From Apoda limacodes (taxonomy: Eukaryota; Arthropoda; Insecta; Lepidoptera; Limacodidae), in the NCBI GenBank assembly GCA_946406115.1, contig OX291550.1, positions 24,590,722 through 24,654,721 on the forward strand: a stretch of DNA of 64,000 nucleotides, given 5' to 3'. Below the pieces are notes generated by a model. The model was not told the origin of the DNA and did no database searches. It saw only the letters and a program-made list of their open reading frames with translations. Positions 11,860 to 22,844 of the stretch are shown one piece after another. Every line of letters begins with the position of its first letter. The stretch's first letter is position 1. The translations under genes were made by a program, and so were the position numbers.

Positions 11860-12098
11860 GAGCAAAAATGAACAAAAAAATCACGTTTTTTGTATGAGAG
11901 CCCCTATAAATATTTATTTTATTCTGTTTTTTAGTATTTGTTGTCATACCGGCAACAGAAATACATCTTTTGAGAAAATTTCATCTGTCTATCTATCACG
12001 GTTCATGAGATACAGCCTGGTGACAGACGGACGGACGGACAGCGGAGTCTTAGTAATAGGGTTCGGCTAATTACCCTTGGGGTACGGAACCCTAAAAA
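11860..12098 (+). repeat. 'gcgcacgaagggttcc' family repeat, 3' part
   Basis: Contains 'aatcacgttttttgtatgag', 'cggcaacagaaatacatc', 'ggttcatgagatacagcctg', the (acgg)n run 'gacggacggacggacag', and ends 'ggggtacggaaccctaaaaa'. It has the second half of the element whose first half is at 10683-10780. The two parts overlap at 'tcacgt...tgtatg', so they are not simply one copy split by LINE-A. Confidence 0.65.
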
Positions 12099-12900
12099 GA
12101 GTAGGATGTACGTCGTTATGAACCTTTAACCCAAGAGTTCGAATATTACAATGGCTAAGATCAATATTATGTTAACCCCATAAGGTGTCCCATACCATGG
12201 TATAGAAATATCTTCATAAACCTAGACGTTGTATTATAACATGTTTACATCTAGTTCTTGCAGTCTCTACGATCAGTTAGTTAACCTCCTGATGATCTGA
12301 CTTTGAGTCAGATAAAGCTGAACCCTATACCACAGACAGACAGACAAACGTACAATGGATGATTACTTATAGTTATAACATTCCTATAGTTTTGTATTGG
12401 AGTAAAAACAAAATAACTTATAAGTGTTTGGGCTTTGTACGTTTTGCTAACTTTATTGTCTATTAGCCTTTTTTGTTGAGACACTTTTGTCAACATGTGT
12501 ACCTTCTATATTGCTTGCGGGCGGCGAGGTATGGGCTTCAGGCCCGTCGTTACATGTACCATTTGAATATTATCTGCCTCCGCTCTTACTCTCTCCCCGG
12601 AACCCTCGCCCCCCAAAGAGTTTAGACACAACTGTAAGGTCTCAACGCTTTAATTAATGCAAATTTGAGCGCTAACAAGATTATGAACTCCACCGCTTTT
12701 TAAGCATACGTTCAAGCAATGTTACTTAAGTGGGTATGTCTAAATACTGAAGAATAACAAGTTTAAGTGGAACGCTTTTACAAAGCTTTGTTGCTAGGTG
12801 CTTTCAAGCTTTTAACCTTACCGAAATATTTTATGTGTGCTTAACACATACTTGAATTATAGAACGATATTTATTTTTCTTTAACAATTTTTAATTAGGT
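12099..12900. other. Unique DNA; GC-richer patch at 12515-12625
   Basis: No coding signal. The patch at 12515-12625 contains a small stem 'gggcttcaggcccg', then 'ctgcctccgctcttactctc' and 'ccggaaccctcgcccccc'. It is not one of the repeats in this window and may be a conserved non-coding element or simply unique DNA. Confidence 0.3.
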
Positions 12901-12901
12901 A

Positions 12902-13130
12902 GTAGCTTTTGCCCGCGGTTTCATCCACCCTTAATTCGGTTACCGACAGGTGTAGGATTTCAACGGAAACTCCTCAATTATACGAAAAAAAAACTACTCA
13001 CACTTGAAGTTTTCAAGTAGCCTTTTTCCTTTCCCGGGACTCCAACTATCTCCATGCCAAATTTCATTTCAATCGCTACAGCGGTTTAAGTGTGAATAGG
13101 ACAGACAGACAGACAGAGTTACTCACGCAG
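12902..13130 (+). repeat. 'gcttttgcccgcgg' family repeat, copy 1
   Basis: Starts 'gtagcttttgcccgcggttt' and includes 'aattcggttaccg', 'acactt...gttttcaagtagcc', 'ccatgccaaatttcatttc', 'acagcggtttaag' and '(gaca)n gagttactcacgc'. This is a well-known non-coding lepidopteran repeat. Other copies lie at 13651-13899, 15050-15274 (inverted) and 61597-62015. Confidence 0.75.
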
Positions 13131-13264
13131 GTTTTTGTCTGTTGAACCGTCTATTCGTAACTCTTTTAGAAGTTTTTAAAAATTTATTTTGTACAAAGTT
13201 TGATTTCTTTGTAAGAAATTAAAAATCATGTTGGTTTCCGAAATACAAAATCCGAAACCAGGAA

Positions 13265-13560
13265 ATTCGCCGAAGAACCAAAGTTACCGATATAGCTCAA
13301 AAGTTAGCAAGCTAAAGTGGCAGTGGGCAGGCCACATCGCTCGTCGAACCGATAACCGATGGGGAAGAATGGTTCTCTAGAAGCGACCACGGATCGGAAG
13401 ACGCAGCGTGGGACGTCCTCCTACCAGGTGGACAGACGACTCGGTGAGAGTCGAAGGAAGCCAATGGACGCGGGTGGCTCAGGATCGGCCGTTGTGGAGA
13501 CATATGGGGGAGGCCTACGTTCAGCAGTGGACATCTTCCGGCTTAAAGGTTGTTGTTTTA
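13265..13560 (+). pseudogene. RTE-type retrotransposon ORF 3' end
   Basis: The sequence encodes 'KLASLKWQWAGHIARRTDNR' and then, after a frameshift and stop near 13378-13380, 'RPRIGRRSVGRPPTRWTDD', 'DRPLWRHMGEAYVQQWTSSG'. This C-terminal region of RTE-clade endonuclease-reverse transcriptases is very abundant in Lepidoptera (named from memory). It is heavily 5' truncated and carries at least one frameshift, so it is dead. Neighbouring copies of the 'cccgcgg' repeat flank it on both sides. Confidence 0.75.
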
Positions 13561-13650
13561 TGAACTACTCGTAATATTAAATATATCACATAGAAATAAA
13601 GTAAAGTAAATACATGTTGTTAATAAACAATGCAATGACTTATAACATAC

Positions 13651-13899
13651 GAGCTTTTGCCCGCGGTTTTACCCACCACCAATTCGGTTATTGGTGAAGT
13701 AGGTATTTCAACGGCAACTTCTCAATTATAGAAAAACTGAAACACTGAAAACTGACTAACACGTGACATTTTGTGGCATCTGTCCTTCCTCGGGACTCAA
13801 ACTATCTCCATGCCAAATTTAATTTTAATCGGTACAGCGGTTTAAGCGTAAAGAGATAACAGATAGACAGACAGAGTTACTTACGCATTTATAATATAT
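13651..13899 (+). repeat. 'gcttttgcccgcgg' family repeat, copy 2
   Basis: Begins 'gagcttttgcccgcggtttt' and ends '(gaca)gacagagttacttacgcatttataatat', with 'ccatgccaaatttaatttt' and 'acagcggtttaagcg' between. Same orientation as copy 1, about 520 bp downstream of it. Confidence 0.75.
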
Positions 13900-14365
13900 G
13901 AATTATTTTATGCGATATTAAAATGAAAGAAACCATTGAGTACATACATACATACACTCTTACACAATTATTTTTTATATTATTATTGCTTGGTCATGGA
14001 GTTGAGGCTCCTACACACAGGTGCGATATAATAGTCGATATTATCGCATGCGTCATTGCGGTGATGCGTTTCGCGTCCTTTACACACATATTTGTTTCTT
14101 TCGTTCGATATTTCCAACATTTATATGTCTTAGGGCTGCCAGATGGCCGGAAAATAAGTGAAGGACCCGGAATTTTGCGTGCTGTAATAAGTCTAGTAAT
14201 CAGACGCTATTATTGTCCAAATAAAATGGTGTAGTCTAATAAAAAGCGAATAGATGAAAAAAAGTAGATTAAAAGAAACAAGGAAATAATCTTAGTTAAG
14301 ACGTAGGTAGTCTATAGTATTTTTGAAAAATACTATTTATGGTATGGTTTTATGCAAGTGATGTG
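13900..14365. other. Unclassified DNA, probably old transposon remains
   Basis: The 103-codon plus-strand frame at 13923-14234 has no recognisable domain. The sequence contains CpG-rich words ('cgcatgcgtcattgcggtga', 'gcagatggccggaaaa') common in lepidopteran DNA-transposon remains. No ends could be defined. Confidence 0.3.
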
Positions 14366-14369
14366 TGTT

Positions 14370-14740
14370 ATAATCCTTTAATTCAGATCAGATTTTTGGA
14401 TATTATTTTTACCTTTATAGTGCATCTTTTTGAAGCCGGTTCTTTTTTTTGTTAAAAAGTTTTTATTTTTTACTTTTAAGTGACGAATGAATGAATGTAA
14501 ATGAAAATGACGAAAAAAAAGACGTACACTTAACATATCCATACTCGTAACAAAATTTTATACAACCATCACCATAAATAATTTTAGACTCTTATGCATA
14601 TGCTCATGGATGCCATTGTCAGAACTGGAAAAAAATATCAAAATCTGTTCATCAAGTCGAAAGTTCTGAGATAACAAACATAACAAAAAAAACTGTCGAA
14701 TTGAGAACCTCCTCCTTTTTTAAAGTCGGTTGAAAACAAT
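14370..14740 (-). repeat. 'ccgacttc' family element, inverted copy
   Basis: Read on the minus strand, it runs from 'accgactttaaaaaaggagg' (complement of 14715-14735) and 'ggttctcaattcgac' to 'gccggcttcaaaaagatgca' near 14425-14440 and 'ccaaaaatctgatctgaatt'. It is shorter than the 4530-5285 copy. Non-coding. Confidence 0.65.
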
Positions 14741-15049
14741 AGGTATCACTCTTTATACATTTCTTTATCGATAACGCTCAGTACCGCGTCTATAGTACAA
14801 GGTGGGTTGAGCGGCGCAGTTATTCCGAGATAACAAACCAGTTTTCAAATATTTAGGATAAACCGCGTACGGCTTAGGACGATACTAGGTTTGTATTCCC
14901 TGTAATAGGCGTTGTTTTTTTTTTTGCCTGGATTTGTAACATACTAGAGTTAACGCTACAAATAAAATGTTTTTTGTCATAATAGTAAATATCGACATCA
15001 TAAGACACATGTAAAACTGTATTCTAAGTTTCTTTTCGGACATTATACT
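14741..15049. other. Unique DNA, no gene seen
   Basis: No coding or repeat signal beyond short A/T runs. Confidence 0.35.
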
Positions 15050-15274
15050 GATATTAAAAATGCGAAAGTAACTCTGTCTGTCTGTGACCTCTTCACGCTC
15101 AAACCTTAAACCCTGTACCGATTAGGACGAAATTTGGCATGGAGATAGTTTTAGTCTCGGGAAAGAACAAAGGCTACTTAAAAACGTCAAGTGTGAGTCG
15201 GATTATTTTATAATTGAGGAATACTACACCAATTACCGAATTGAGGGCTGGTGGAACCGCGGGCAAAAGCTAGT
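15050..15274 (-). repeat. 'gcttttgcccgcgg' family repeat, copy 3 (inverted)
   Basis: On the minus strand it reads 'actagcttttgcccgcggtt', 'aattcggtaattggtgtag', 'acacttgacgtttttaagta', 'ccatgccaaatttcg' and ends in 'gacagacagagttactttcg' followed by 'cattttta'. It lies directly upstream of LINE-B. Confidence 0.75.
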
Positions 15275-15361
15275 ATATCATATATGTAACAAATATATAT
15301 TTGTTATGAAGTCTTACAATAACATCATTATATTGCAAATCCTTAACTTACACAAATTTTT

Positions 15362-15998
15362 GTGTTTAAAAAATTACAAAACAACAATATCTCTAACTTT
15401 GTCTCTAAACAGTATGAGGACATGGTACAGAGACTAAACCAAGTGGAGATAGATAGAAAAGCGGACGAGACCTATATTCACTCGCTTGAACAAAAAATTG
15501 ATTTTTTGGAGCGGACAGCGAGATACTCCTCGGTAGAAGTTCGTAACGTTCCAGAAAAAAAAAGATAAGAGAACCGCAGATCTGTGTAAAATGATCACTT
15601 GCCTGAGTAACACGTTGGACATGCCTATCGAATCTTCTACAATTCGAAATATTTACCGTGGAAACTCAAAATCAGGCACAGCAAAACCAATAATTATATA
15701 TTTTAACTCGATACCAACAAAAGACAAATTACTTCAGACCAGCAAGCAATATAATAGACTAAACAAAACTAACACCCTAGGTACTACAGTACTTGGTACC
15801 GCAGGCCCGTGGACCAAAATCTATATCTCAGAAAATCTTACTCCTAAAATAAAGTGGCTGTACAGACTACAGTTCAACAAATGGCTTTACGTTTTGCTGG
15901 TCCACACCTGGGGCAATCTACCTGCGTAAAAAAGAAGGTCAGCCATCTATCAAGATAACAAATACAGAAGATTTGGATAAACTTACTACAAAACAATG
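15362..15998 (+). pseudogene. LINE-B ORF1 remnant (RNA-binding protein)
   Basis: The first frame, to 15568, has a short coiled-coil pattern with the heptad-like 'VQRLNQVEIDRKADETYIHS' followed by 'LEQKIDFLERTARYSSVEVR' and 'NVPE'. In LINE ORF1 proteins such an ERxxRxxSVEIRNVPE segment opens the RNA-recognition-like domain. After a frameshift it continues at 15591-15929 with 'STIRNIYRGNSKSGTAKPII', 'TKDKLLQTSKQYNRLN' and 'IYISENLTPKIKWLYR', the usual order of that domain. After a second frameshift near 15885 it ends 'KKEGQPSIKITNTEDLDKL' and a stop around 15998. In the intact family the protein binds the element's own RNA. Here it is broken at least twice. Confidence 0.7.
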
Positions 15999-16629
15999 AC
16001 TATACTATCCTATTTATGTAGATTACGTTCAGTTTTGCAAATCAAAATGTTCGCGTATCTATAAAATTGTAATTTTTTTATTTTTTCTGTATTTACTAGT
16101 AAAATTATATATTCTTTTAAAACAAAACTACTAGGATACATAATATGTACAAATAATTTATGTACAGTGCTACACAAACAAACTCATACTCAAAAACTTA
16201 ACATATATACACATTCATTCACACAAAATTACATTAGCAAGAAAATTCAAATATCTACTCATATTTTAATCAAATTTTTAAATATAATAACAAAAACATT
16301 CATTAAAATAGGTCTTCTGTTCGGTGGTGGTCTCCTCACACGCTTCACATATTACTTTAATAAATATTATTATGCATGGAAACTACAAAGTAATACTTGT
16401 ATAAATGATTTCTTAAACGAATATTGCAATCGGACATACAAGCTCCAGAATACAAATATATACACACAGAATAGCTGTGTTCTGAAAAAAATTATTTTAA
16501 ATTTCGTTTAAGTAGGGTTTTCTTTTTATGTATCTATACAAAAAAAATAAAAGAGGTACAAGCAATACAAAGTATCGATGAATTTGAAATAACCGATACG
16601 TATGAATGTTTACCAGAGCAATGTCATAG

Positions 16630-17580
16630 TGCAATACTAGTCCTAACACTTATCTAAAAATCCTTCAACAAAATATACGCAGCGTAAATAAAAATGTTGA
16701 CGAGTTGTGCCTGTTAATACAAAGATTACAAATAAATTTCGATGTTTTAGTACTTTCAGAATGTTGGTTATCCTATGTAGACAAATTACCCACGTTGGCT
16801 GGTTATTCTTACTACCGCACAACTGATAATTACAACCAAAATGATAGTGTTCTTGTCTTCGTTAAGGAAAACCTAAACGTTAAAGTCGAATAACCACAGC
16901 TAATGGAAGCAAATTGCCTATTAATCAAGATTGGAAGTGAAACCGTAGTCTTAGCTATTTACAGACCCCACTGTTTTCACAACACAGATAATTTCATTAT
17001 GTCCTTGAGCAAGTTGTTAACTGAACTCTCGTGTTTCAAAAATATAATAATTGTTGGAGACATAAACATAAATTTAAAAGAAAGTGCTATAAATACTAAT
17101 AATTACATTGAGATGCTAATCTACCAGGGACTGTATCCTGCTTATAAAATCTCAACGAGAGAAAATAACTGCTTAGATCATGTTATTGTTAAAACTAAAC
17201 TACCGAGCTTATCTTATATCCTACAAACTACAATAACAGATCATAGAGCTGTTCTATATTGCATAAAAAATATAAGTAACAGTAATAATGTCTCATATCT
17301 AGTAAATAAAACAAATTACATAAACTTAAAAAAGGACCTAAATGAAACCGGTTTTTCATGTATTTTCAAAGAAGGTTATGTTAATTATGCAACCAATTTA
17401 TTAATCGAATTTATACAAACAGCTGTGTTAAAAAATACAAAACACATTAAATTATCCAGGAACAAAGTTAGGCTAAAACCCTGGATAACGGCTGGCCTGC
17501 TAAGGTGCATTAGAAATAGGGATGCTATGCATTTAAAATGGAAGCGCGATCCAGAGAATAAAAATTTAGAAACTACCTAA
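16630..17580 (+). pseudogene. LINE-B ORF2, endonuclease part
   Basis: An APE-type endonuclease domain is recognisable: 'ILQQNIRSVNKNVDEL' at the N-terminus (the QxNIRS motif), 'LVLSECWL' with the catalytic Glu, 'VVLAIYRP', 'IIIVGDININL' with the GDxNxN motif, 'CLDHVIVK', and 'TITDHRAVLY' with the SDHxxv-type active-site His. The frame is interrupted by a TAA at 16891-16893 and runs out of frame after 17575 ('ENKNLETT', stop). The family enzyme nicks the target DNA to prime reverse transcription. Codon use is AT-biased like the surrounding DNA. Confidence 0.85.
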
Positions 17581-17879
17581 ACGTTATCGTAATTTTTGCA
17601 ATAATATAATTAAAAAAGTGAAAAGGGAATATCAAAGAAATTTACTTACAGAAGCAAAGGGTAATAATAAAATGCTTTGAAACACGATTAAAAAAATAAC
17701 GAACGTAAATAATAACAAAGACAATGCACAGGAATTATTATCAATTTCAACAAATAAAGTTAAAGCGGTAAATGAAGTCAATAAATTCTTCGCAAACATT
17801 GGAGCCGAACTAGCGAATAAAATTAAGTTACATGTAAACCACCCGACTGCTCAAATTTTAATATTGGCCCTCAAAATCG

Positions 17880-19354
17880 AGATTCTATTATGCTTAGAGA
17901 AACAGATTGTGAAGAAGTAGCAAACGTTATTAATGGTATCAAAAGTAATAGTTCAGGCTGGGATGGCATTTCTGCTCAAATTTTAAAAGCTGCTAAAGAC
18001 TCATTAGCCCCTCCATCCTTTAACTCATATTATTAATCAATGCATGGCAAAGGGAGTTTTCCCTGATGCTTTGAAAAAATCTATAGTTCTACCTATCTTT
18101 AAGTCAGGGAAGAGGGACAGCATGAACAACTACCGCCCTATTTCAATTTTGCCTTCTTTGTAGAAAGTATTCGAAAAAATAATAAACAGTAGACTAGTCA
18201 ATTACCTTGAGCAAAAAAACCTACTCGCTAGTACCCAATTTGGTTTCAGAAGAGGCCGCTCAACAAATGATGCAGTCCTCGAATTCACAGACTTCATAGC
18301 TCAGAAATTAGATAAAAAACACTTATGCTTTACCATATTTTTAGATCTCACTAAGGCATTTGATACTGTGTCTCTTCCTTTTCTTATTAAGAAGTTAGAA
18401 AACTTGGGAATCAGAGAAACTCAACTAGATTTATTTCAGAGATATCTCAGCGGACGATCACAACGTGTTAAAATAGGTAATTGCATCAGTGATGAGGAGC
18501 GGGTAGGCTTTGGTATTCCACAGGGTAGTATTTTGGGACCTACATTATTTTTATGTTCTATAAATGAGCTGTGTCTTCTAAACCTGGGAAACTGTAGAAT
18601 AATTTCTTACGCGGACGATACAACCCTAACATTTTATGGTGACACCTGGAATGAAGTACATACGTTTGCTCAGCATGGATTAAATAGAGTGTGTCATTGG
18701 CTCGCTTTAAATTCGCTCACACTCAATGCTGACAAAACCAAGTTAATACAATTCTCAATTCGTAATAATAGAAACGAACAGAGCAACCCAAGAAAACTTT
18801 ATGCTCATTCTTGTGAACTCTCTGCTGACCAAATATGTAAATGCACAGAAATTTCAGGAACATCGTTTATAAAATACTTGGGCATTACTATTGATAACAA
18901 GCTTACCTTCGAAGAACATATACTCACTGTTACAGCTAGAATTCGTAAACTTTCTTACGTTTTCAAGCAACTAAGACATGTAGCGGATATCAAAACTATA
19001 TTGCAAGTTTATAATACATTATGCCAATCAGTTCTGAACTATGGCATAGTAGTTTGGAGTGGTGCTGCCAAAACGCACTTAATAACTCTAGAGCGGGCGC
19101 AAAGACTTATACTCAAGATTATAATGTCAAAACCACGTCTATTCCCCACAAATCAGCTGCACAATGAAACCAATACCTTATCAGTACGACAACTGTTCGT
19201 ACTTAACACCATAATGACGAAACACTCTCAACTAGTGTACGATAATAATCACCCAAATTTAAAAAAGAGAATTACCACTAAAAAAAGAGAATCACCACTA
19301 AAATTTGTAAGATTCCAAAAACGAATACTTCTTTTGTTAAGAAGCTTTTCTTAA
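17880..19354 (+). pseudogene. LINE-B ORF2, reverse transcriptase part
   Basis: A near-complete RT is visible. 'VINGIKSNSSGWDGISAQIL' opens the domain, followed after frameshifts by 'SIVLPIFKSGKRDSMNNYRP', an in-frame TAG at 18161-18163, then 'FGFRRGRSTNDAV', 'FLDLTKAFDTV' (first catalytic Asp), 'GIPQGSILGPTLFLCSINEL' and 'ISYADDTTLTFYG' (catalytic YADD at about 18608-18619), then 'LTLNADKTKLIQF' and 'FIKYLGITIDNKLTFEEH'. From 18164 to 19354 the frame is open for about 397 codons, so the C-terminal half is the best preserved part. The product in an intact element copies the RNA at the nicked target. Confidence 0.85.
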
Positions 19355-19594
19355 CTTCTTCTTAGGAAACAAATTGTTGTACAACAATCTTGTAACAAAA
19401 AAAAAAATTTATTCCCAAAAATAAAAAAAATTGGTAAAAAACACCTTGTAAATTGGTTACGAACACTGAACTACACCGATACTGAAAATATTTTTCTCTA
19501 GGTGACTACTTACACATACTTCTAGTTTAAATTAAAAAAAAAAAAATCTTACGCTATTACATTACATCATCATTCTCACGTACCATAAATTCAT

Positions 19595-19668
19595 TCACAC
19601 ACCTCGCACACACACAAACACACACACACAAACACACACACACACAAACCACACACACACACACGTAC
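19595..19668. repeat. (CA)n microsatellite
   Basis: An imperfect CA run with a few AAAC interruptions, inside the 3' untranslated region of LINE-B. Confidence 0.9.
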
Positions 19669-19977
19669 ACCCTCGAAATGCTTGTTTTTAGCTTTAAGAT
19701 TATTCATTAGCCCTTATTTGTTAGCTCTTGTTTCTGAGAGGTGGAGACCTGGTTATCTAAGACACAGGGAAACCTAGTTTGGGTGACCAGTTTCCCACAA
19801 CATGTATTTGTCAATGTATGTTATGGGAAATAATCAAAATAAATTATTATTATTATTTAATTATTATTATTATTAATAAAAGCGTTACGTCAATATATTC
19901 TTTAATAGAACATAATCAAAAACTATAAAAAATCACTCAACACACAACCGTAAAAATGACAATTTTAAAGTGATTTG

Positions 19978-20110
19978 CGAATAAGATCGTCAACCCGTTC
20001 CCAGAGCGGGCGTGACGGGTGGCACCGGCACCGGCACATCAATCACTTTACTCTATTTAAGTTTAAATCAATTGGAACCGCGCGTGCACACAATCCATCT
20101 TGCCTTATCA
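19978..20110. other. GC-rich segment sharing three ordered motif blocks with 28841-28940
   Basis: Block 1 'aataagatcgtcaa' (19981), block 2 'agagcgggcg' (about 20005) and block 3 'actctatttaagttt' (20050) occur in the same order in the segment at 28841. The interior is otherwise different and GC-rich ('ggcaccggcaccggcac'). It also has inverted 'aaagtgatt' and 'aatcacttt' (19968 and 20041). It is non-coding. It may be a pair of related regulatory elements or two copies of an unrecognised repeat. Confidence 0.4.
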
Positions 20111-20795
20111 ATGTTTGAAAAACATTAGCAATGGACCGGTCCGAATTTTTGATGCGATTCGCAGAAGCATGCGGAGTAGCTTAGAGGAATGTTTTCTTTT
20201 TTGAGACTTTTTATTAGGTTTGTTTAAGTGCTGTTAGTGCTGCACTGTATTTTGGTTTACATTAATTAAATTAACCAAACGAGTAAAGTTTGCAAGAATT
20301 TGAGTAATTTTGTTACAGTCCTAAGTACACTTTTTGACGTCAAGAAATATTTGTCATAGTTCAAAAATTAATTAAGTGAATTTGCTAATATTAAAATAAT
20401 TGACCTACAAAAACAATTAGAACAAAAAATTCTTTAATTGATTTTTTTTTGAAAAACTGAGTGATTCTCTTTATTCTTATTTCAAAAAATTGAATTTGCT
20501 AATTTCGTAGTCGTAAATAAATATTTTGATATTATACCGACAAAATACCGAGAAAATCGAGTTTATTAACGTGCAGTCACGTGCTGTGACTGTGTCATTG
20601 TGTGCTTCAATAATGTAATGTGTCTTTGTATCTATCTACACTGGTCGAAACGGCACGCTTTTGCTAGACCCTAACGAACCTTTATATATCAACGTGCCCT
20701 TTTTTATAAAGAAATGTATAATAAGGCCATAGAAGTTTTATCAAATAATTTAGATTTTGTATGTAATCAAAGTGTACTCGCGATCGCTCGTAATA
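20111..20795. other. AT-rich DNA, no gene seen
   Basis: No coding signal. The 'cgaaacggcacgcttttgct' part near 20647 pairs thematically with 'gcgtgccattggttcgccat' near 20998, on the far side of the MITE at 20796-20954. This may be an old DNA element split by that insertion, but no ends can be drawn. Confidence 0.3.
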
Positions 20796-20954
20796 CACAC
20801 CGAGAAAAAAACTACTATTGTCCAAACAAAAATTTCTTGGTTCAAGATATCTGTTAAAATTATTCATCTTATTATTGTTAATAACTTTTATAAGAATATA
20901 TTTTCTTGTTTTGAGAAAATTTTCTTAATAGCAGCATTTATTTTTCTCAGTGCA
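20796..20954. mobile_element. Small MITE with CACYGAGAAAAA terminal inverted repeats
   Basis: The left end 'cacaccgagaaaaaa' is inverted at the right end 'tttttctcagtgcatc' (reverse complement 'gatgcactgagaaaaa'). The interior is AT-rich and non-coding, and the size is about 160 bp. It is related in termini to the element at 5949-6145. Confidence 0.55.
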
Positions 20955-21879
20955 TCATGAACTATGTGATCGGTGGCGTGCCCAAAATATTCGGTCGCGT
21001 GCCATTGGTTCGCCATCCCTGTGCTAGGGTATATAAATAATTTATGAAAATTTTTATGAAGGTTTTAGACAAATAATACCCACTGAGCATTAAACTTATC
21101 AGCAAGTTCTGGTAAGTTTATATATCACACTGCAAGTTTCGGACTTGACATAGCTGGAATATTACAGTAACTTGCATCTCATTGTTACTTTGAACCTTAT
21201 CGAACTTAATAATTGACGTAACTGCAATGATACATATGAAAGTTTATAAATGAAGTTTGCAGCAATATAACTCATAAACTTATTAAGAATTACTATTTAA
21301 CATTGTTGCAATATAGTAAATGTGATGTTAGAAGCGCAATGTCGCAAGCACTTAGCAAACATAAGTTACTGTAATGTATTGTACAAAGATAACCAAATCT
21401 TGGTTTTCGCAATATAATAATTTTAACTTCTCTACAACGTTACTCATTTTCTTCTTTCGTTAATTAATTGGGTTAAAAATGATTTACGCAACCTTATCTT
21501 CTTTTTAGAAAGGTTATATCAATTTCGTGATATTACGGAATATTTTTTTTTTAAGTATTTGATATGCTATAAAACTGAATCACAGCATTTTCCAAGCATT
21601 CCAAAAGCAAGTATGTATTATGAGCTCCGTAGCTCATTTGATTGCCGCGTAGAAGCCTTCTTTCCTTTCTTTTCTTTTTTCATTCTTTTTTATCTATTCT
21701 ACCTTTTTTTTCTGATTATTAAATATTTTAAAACATTTTCGAAATGGTTTTTTGAATGTTATGAAACATTTCGAAATAATAAAAAAAAATAAACTCCGAT
21801 AAAGCACAAACTGAGTACTTCGGCCAAAATCGATTTTTCAGCTTTCGGGAAAATAACAAGTATTAAATTTATGAAGTGA

Positions 21880-21950
21880 GCTTCGTGGCTCGTTCGTAGA
21901 GCAGCCGACTACCGTGCACGGAATTGCAAGTTCTCTCATCAATCACAATA
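21880..21950 (+). repeat. Degenerate tRNA-like stretch, possible SINE head
   Basis: 'gtggctcgttcgtagagcag' resembles a tRNA 5' part with a pol III A box. 'cgactaccgtgcacgg' has an anticodon-arm-like look, and 'gcaagttctctcatc' stands where the B box would be but is badly eroded. It is not a functional tRNA. Confidence 0.3.
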
Positions 21951-22149
21951 TTAACCTATATTCCTATTTGTTATTAATAGATATAAGTTAAGTATGTAAT
22001 GGTATGTATGAGTTGTTGTTGATATGTGATAAAAAACAACATTCTATTTTTTTCAAATTTAGACTTTGTGGCAATACCTGGATACAAGTTTTCACGCAAG
22101 TTGCATATGTTAGATAGATGCAGTAAACAAATTTGAACGATGGGGTATT

Positions 22150-22590
22150 CAAAATCAAAATCATTTATTCAATTTAGGCTACAATAATTGAGCACTTATG
22201 AATGTCACTACGCCATCGGTTCGTAAGTCTATAGGGCGGGAGACCTTGTACTGAGAAGAACCGGCAAGAAACTCAGCAAGGGCATTTCTTTTCTCCCTTT
22301 CTCTTACAGCGTTCACTTAAAATATTGGAAAATCCCATTCCTATCATAGAAGGACATTTTCCATTACAAACATAGAAAACATAAAATGCACAAACACAAC
22401 ATATAAAAGTATCTAATTGCAAAATATAAAAAAGACAGTTTATGTGCCTATTCATCACTTAGAAATAATCAATGTCTTACTTTTACATAAATACAAGGAT
22501 ACAAAGAAGTTTGCAAGAACAGACCAGCCTCCACAGGCGGCACCCGTTCACGAGTATGACATATGAATCAGCTATCGCTTCGTTCAACCA
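22150..22590 (-). pseudogene. 3' untranslated region of an antisense non-LTR retrotransposon
   Basis: Read from the left it shows 'caaaatcatttattcaattt', 'gagcacttatgaatgtcact', 'gaagaaccggcaagaaactc' and, further right, 'ggcggcacccgttcacgagt'. These are familiar, in this order, from the complement of a lepidopteran Jockey-group LINE 3' end. The ends at 34625 and 35727 (LINE-C) have the same opening and the same 'gaagaatccggcaagaaac' word. No coding part is left. Confidence 0.55.
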
Positions 22591-22844
22591 TGTTTTTATT
22601 AACAAACATAGCCGTGCTTGGACTTTACTAAGAAACTTACTCAAACGTTACAATCATCATATTAATGCAACATTACATTTTAAAGTTATGATAAATTTTA
22701 GTGATCAGGACTGGGCAAGTTACAGGGGATACTTCTGGCGTTGCCGTTAGGGCTTCGTCTTAGGGTTGCTTAATCTTACAAGCCCCCAAATGTAATGTTT
22801 AGCAATGTTATTGCAAGTTTGGTTTGCTTAGTAGGTATACGGAT

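Larger units (their letters stand above)
15300..19880 (+). mobile_element. LINE-B: near full-length, degenerate non-LTR retrotransposon
   Basis: The parts of one element appear in the right order on the plus strand: an ORF1-like coiled-coil/RRM region (15362-15998), a spacer, an endonuclease-reverse transcriptase ORF2 (about 16630-19354), and a 3' untranslated region ending 'gttatgggaaataatcaaaa' and a (tta)n repeat (about 19840-19880). At about 4.5 kb it is close to a typical full length. The 3' end with 'acacagggaaacctagtttg' is familiar from lepidopteran LINEs of the CR1/Jockey group. In-frame stops at 16891 and 18161 and frameshifts near 15570, 15900, 17575 and 17840-18040 show that it is inactive. 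The left boundary is approximate because the 5' UTR cannot be recognised. Confidence 0.85.
21076..22840. mobile_element. Possible TIR element interrupted by other insertions
   Basis: The left motif 'cccactgagcattaaactta' with 'tcagcaagttc' resembles the inverse of the right end, where the reverse complement of 22806-22836 reads 'cctactaagcaaaccaaact' and 'tgcaataac'. Both inner flanks are full of 'gcaagttt' and 'caatat' words. Between them sit a tRNA-like stretch (21880) and an antisense LINE 3' region (22150). The pairing is imperfect, so this is tentative. Confidence 0.3.

Noticed and set aside
12000..12100. Short direct repeat array (gacgg)n as a possible CRISPR-like or satellite array
   Set aside because: It is the ordinary (acgg)n stretch inside a dispersed lepidopteran repeat, also seen at 52504.
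13923..14234. A 103-codon plus frame
   Set aside because: No domain or conserved motif. It begins in the flank of a dispersed repeat and runs through CpG-rich transposon-like sequence.
16167..16511. A 114-codon plus frame between LINE-B ORF1 and ORF2
   Set aside because: Asn/Thr/Ile/Lys-rich, with no motif. It lies in the A/T-rich inter-ORF spacer of a dead element.
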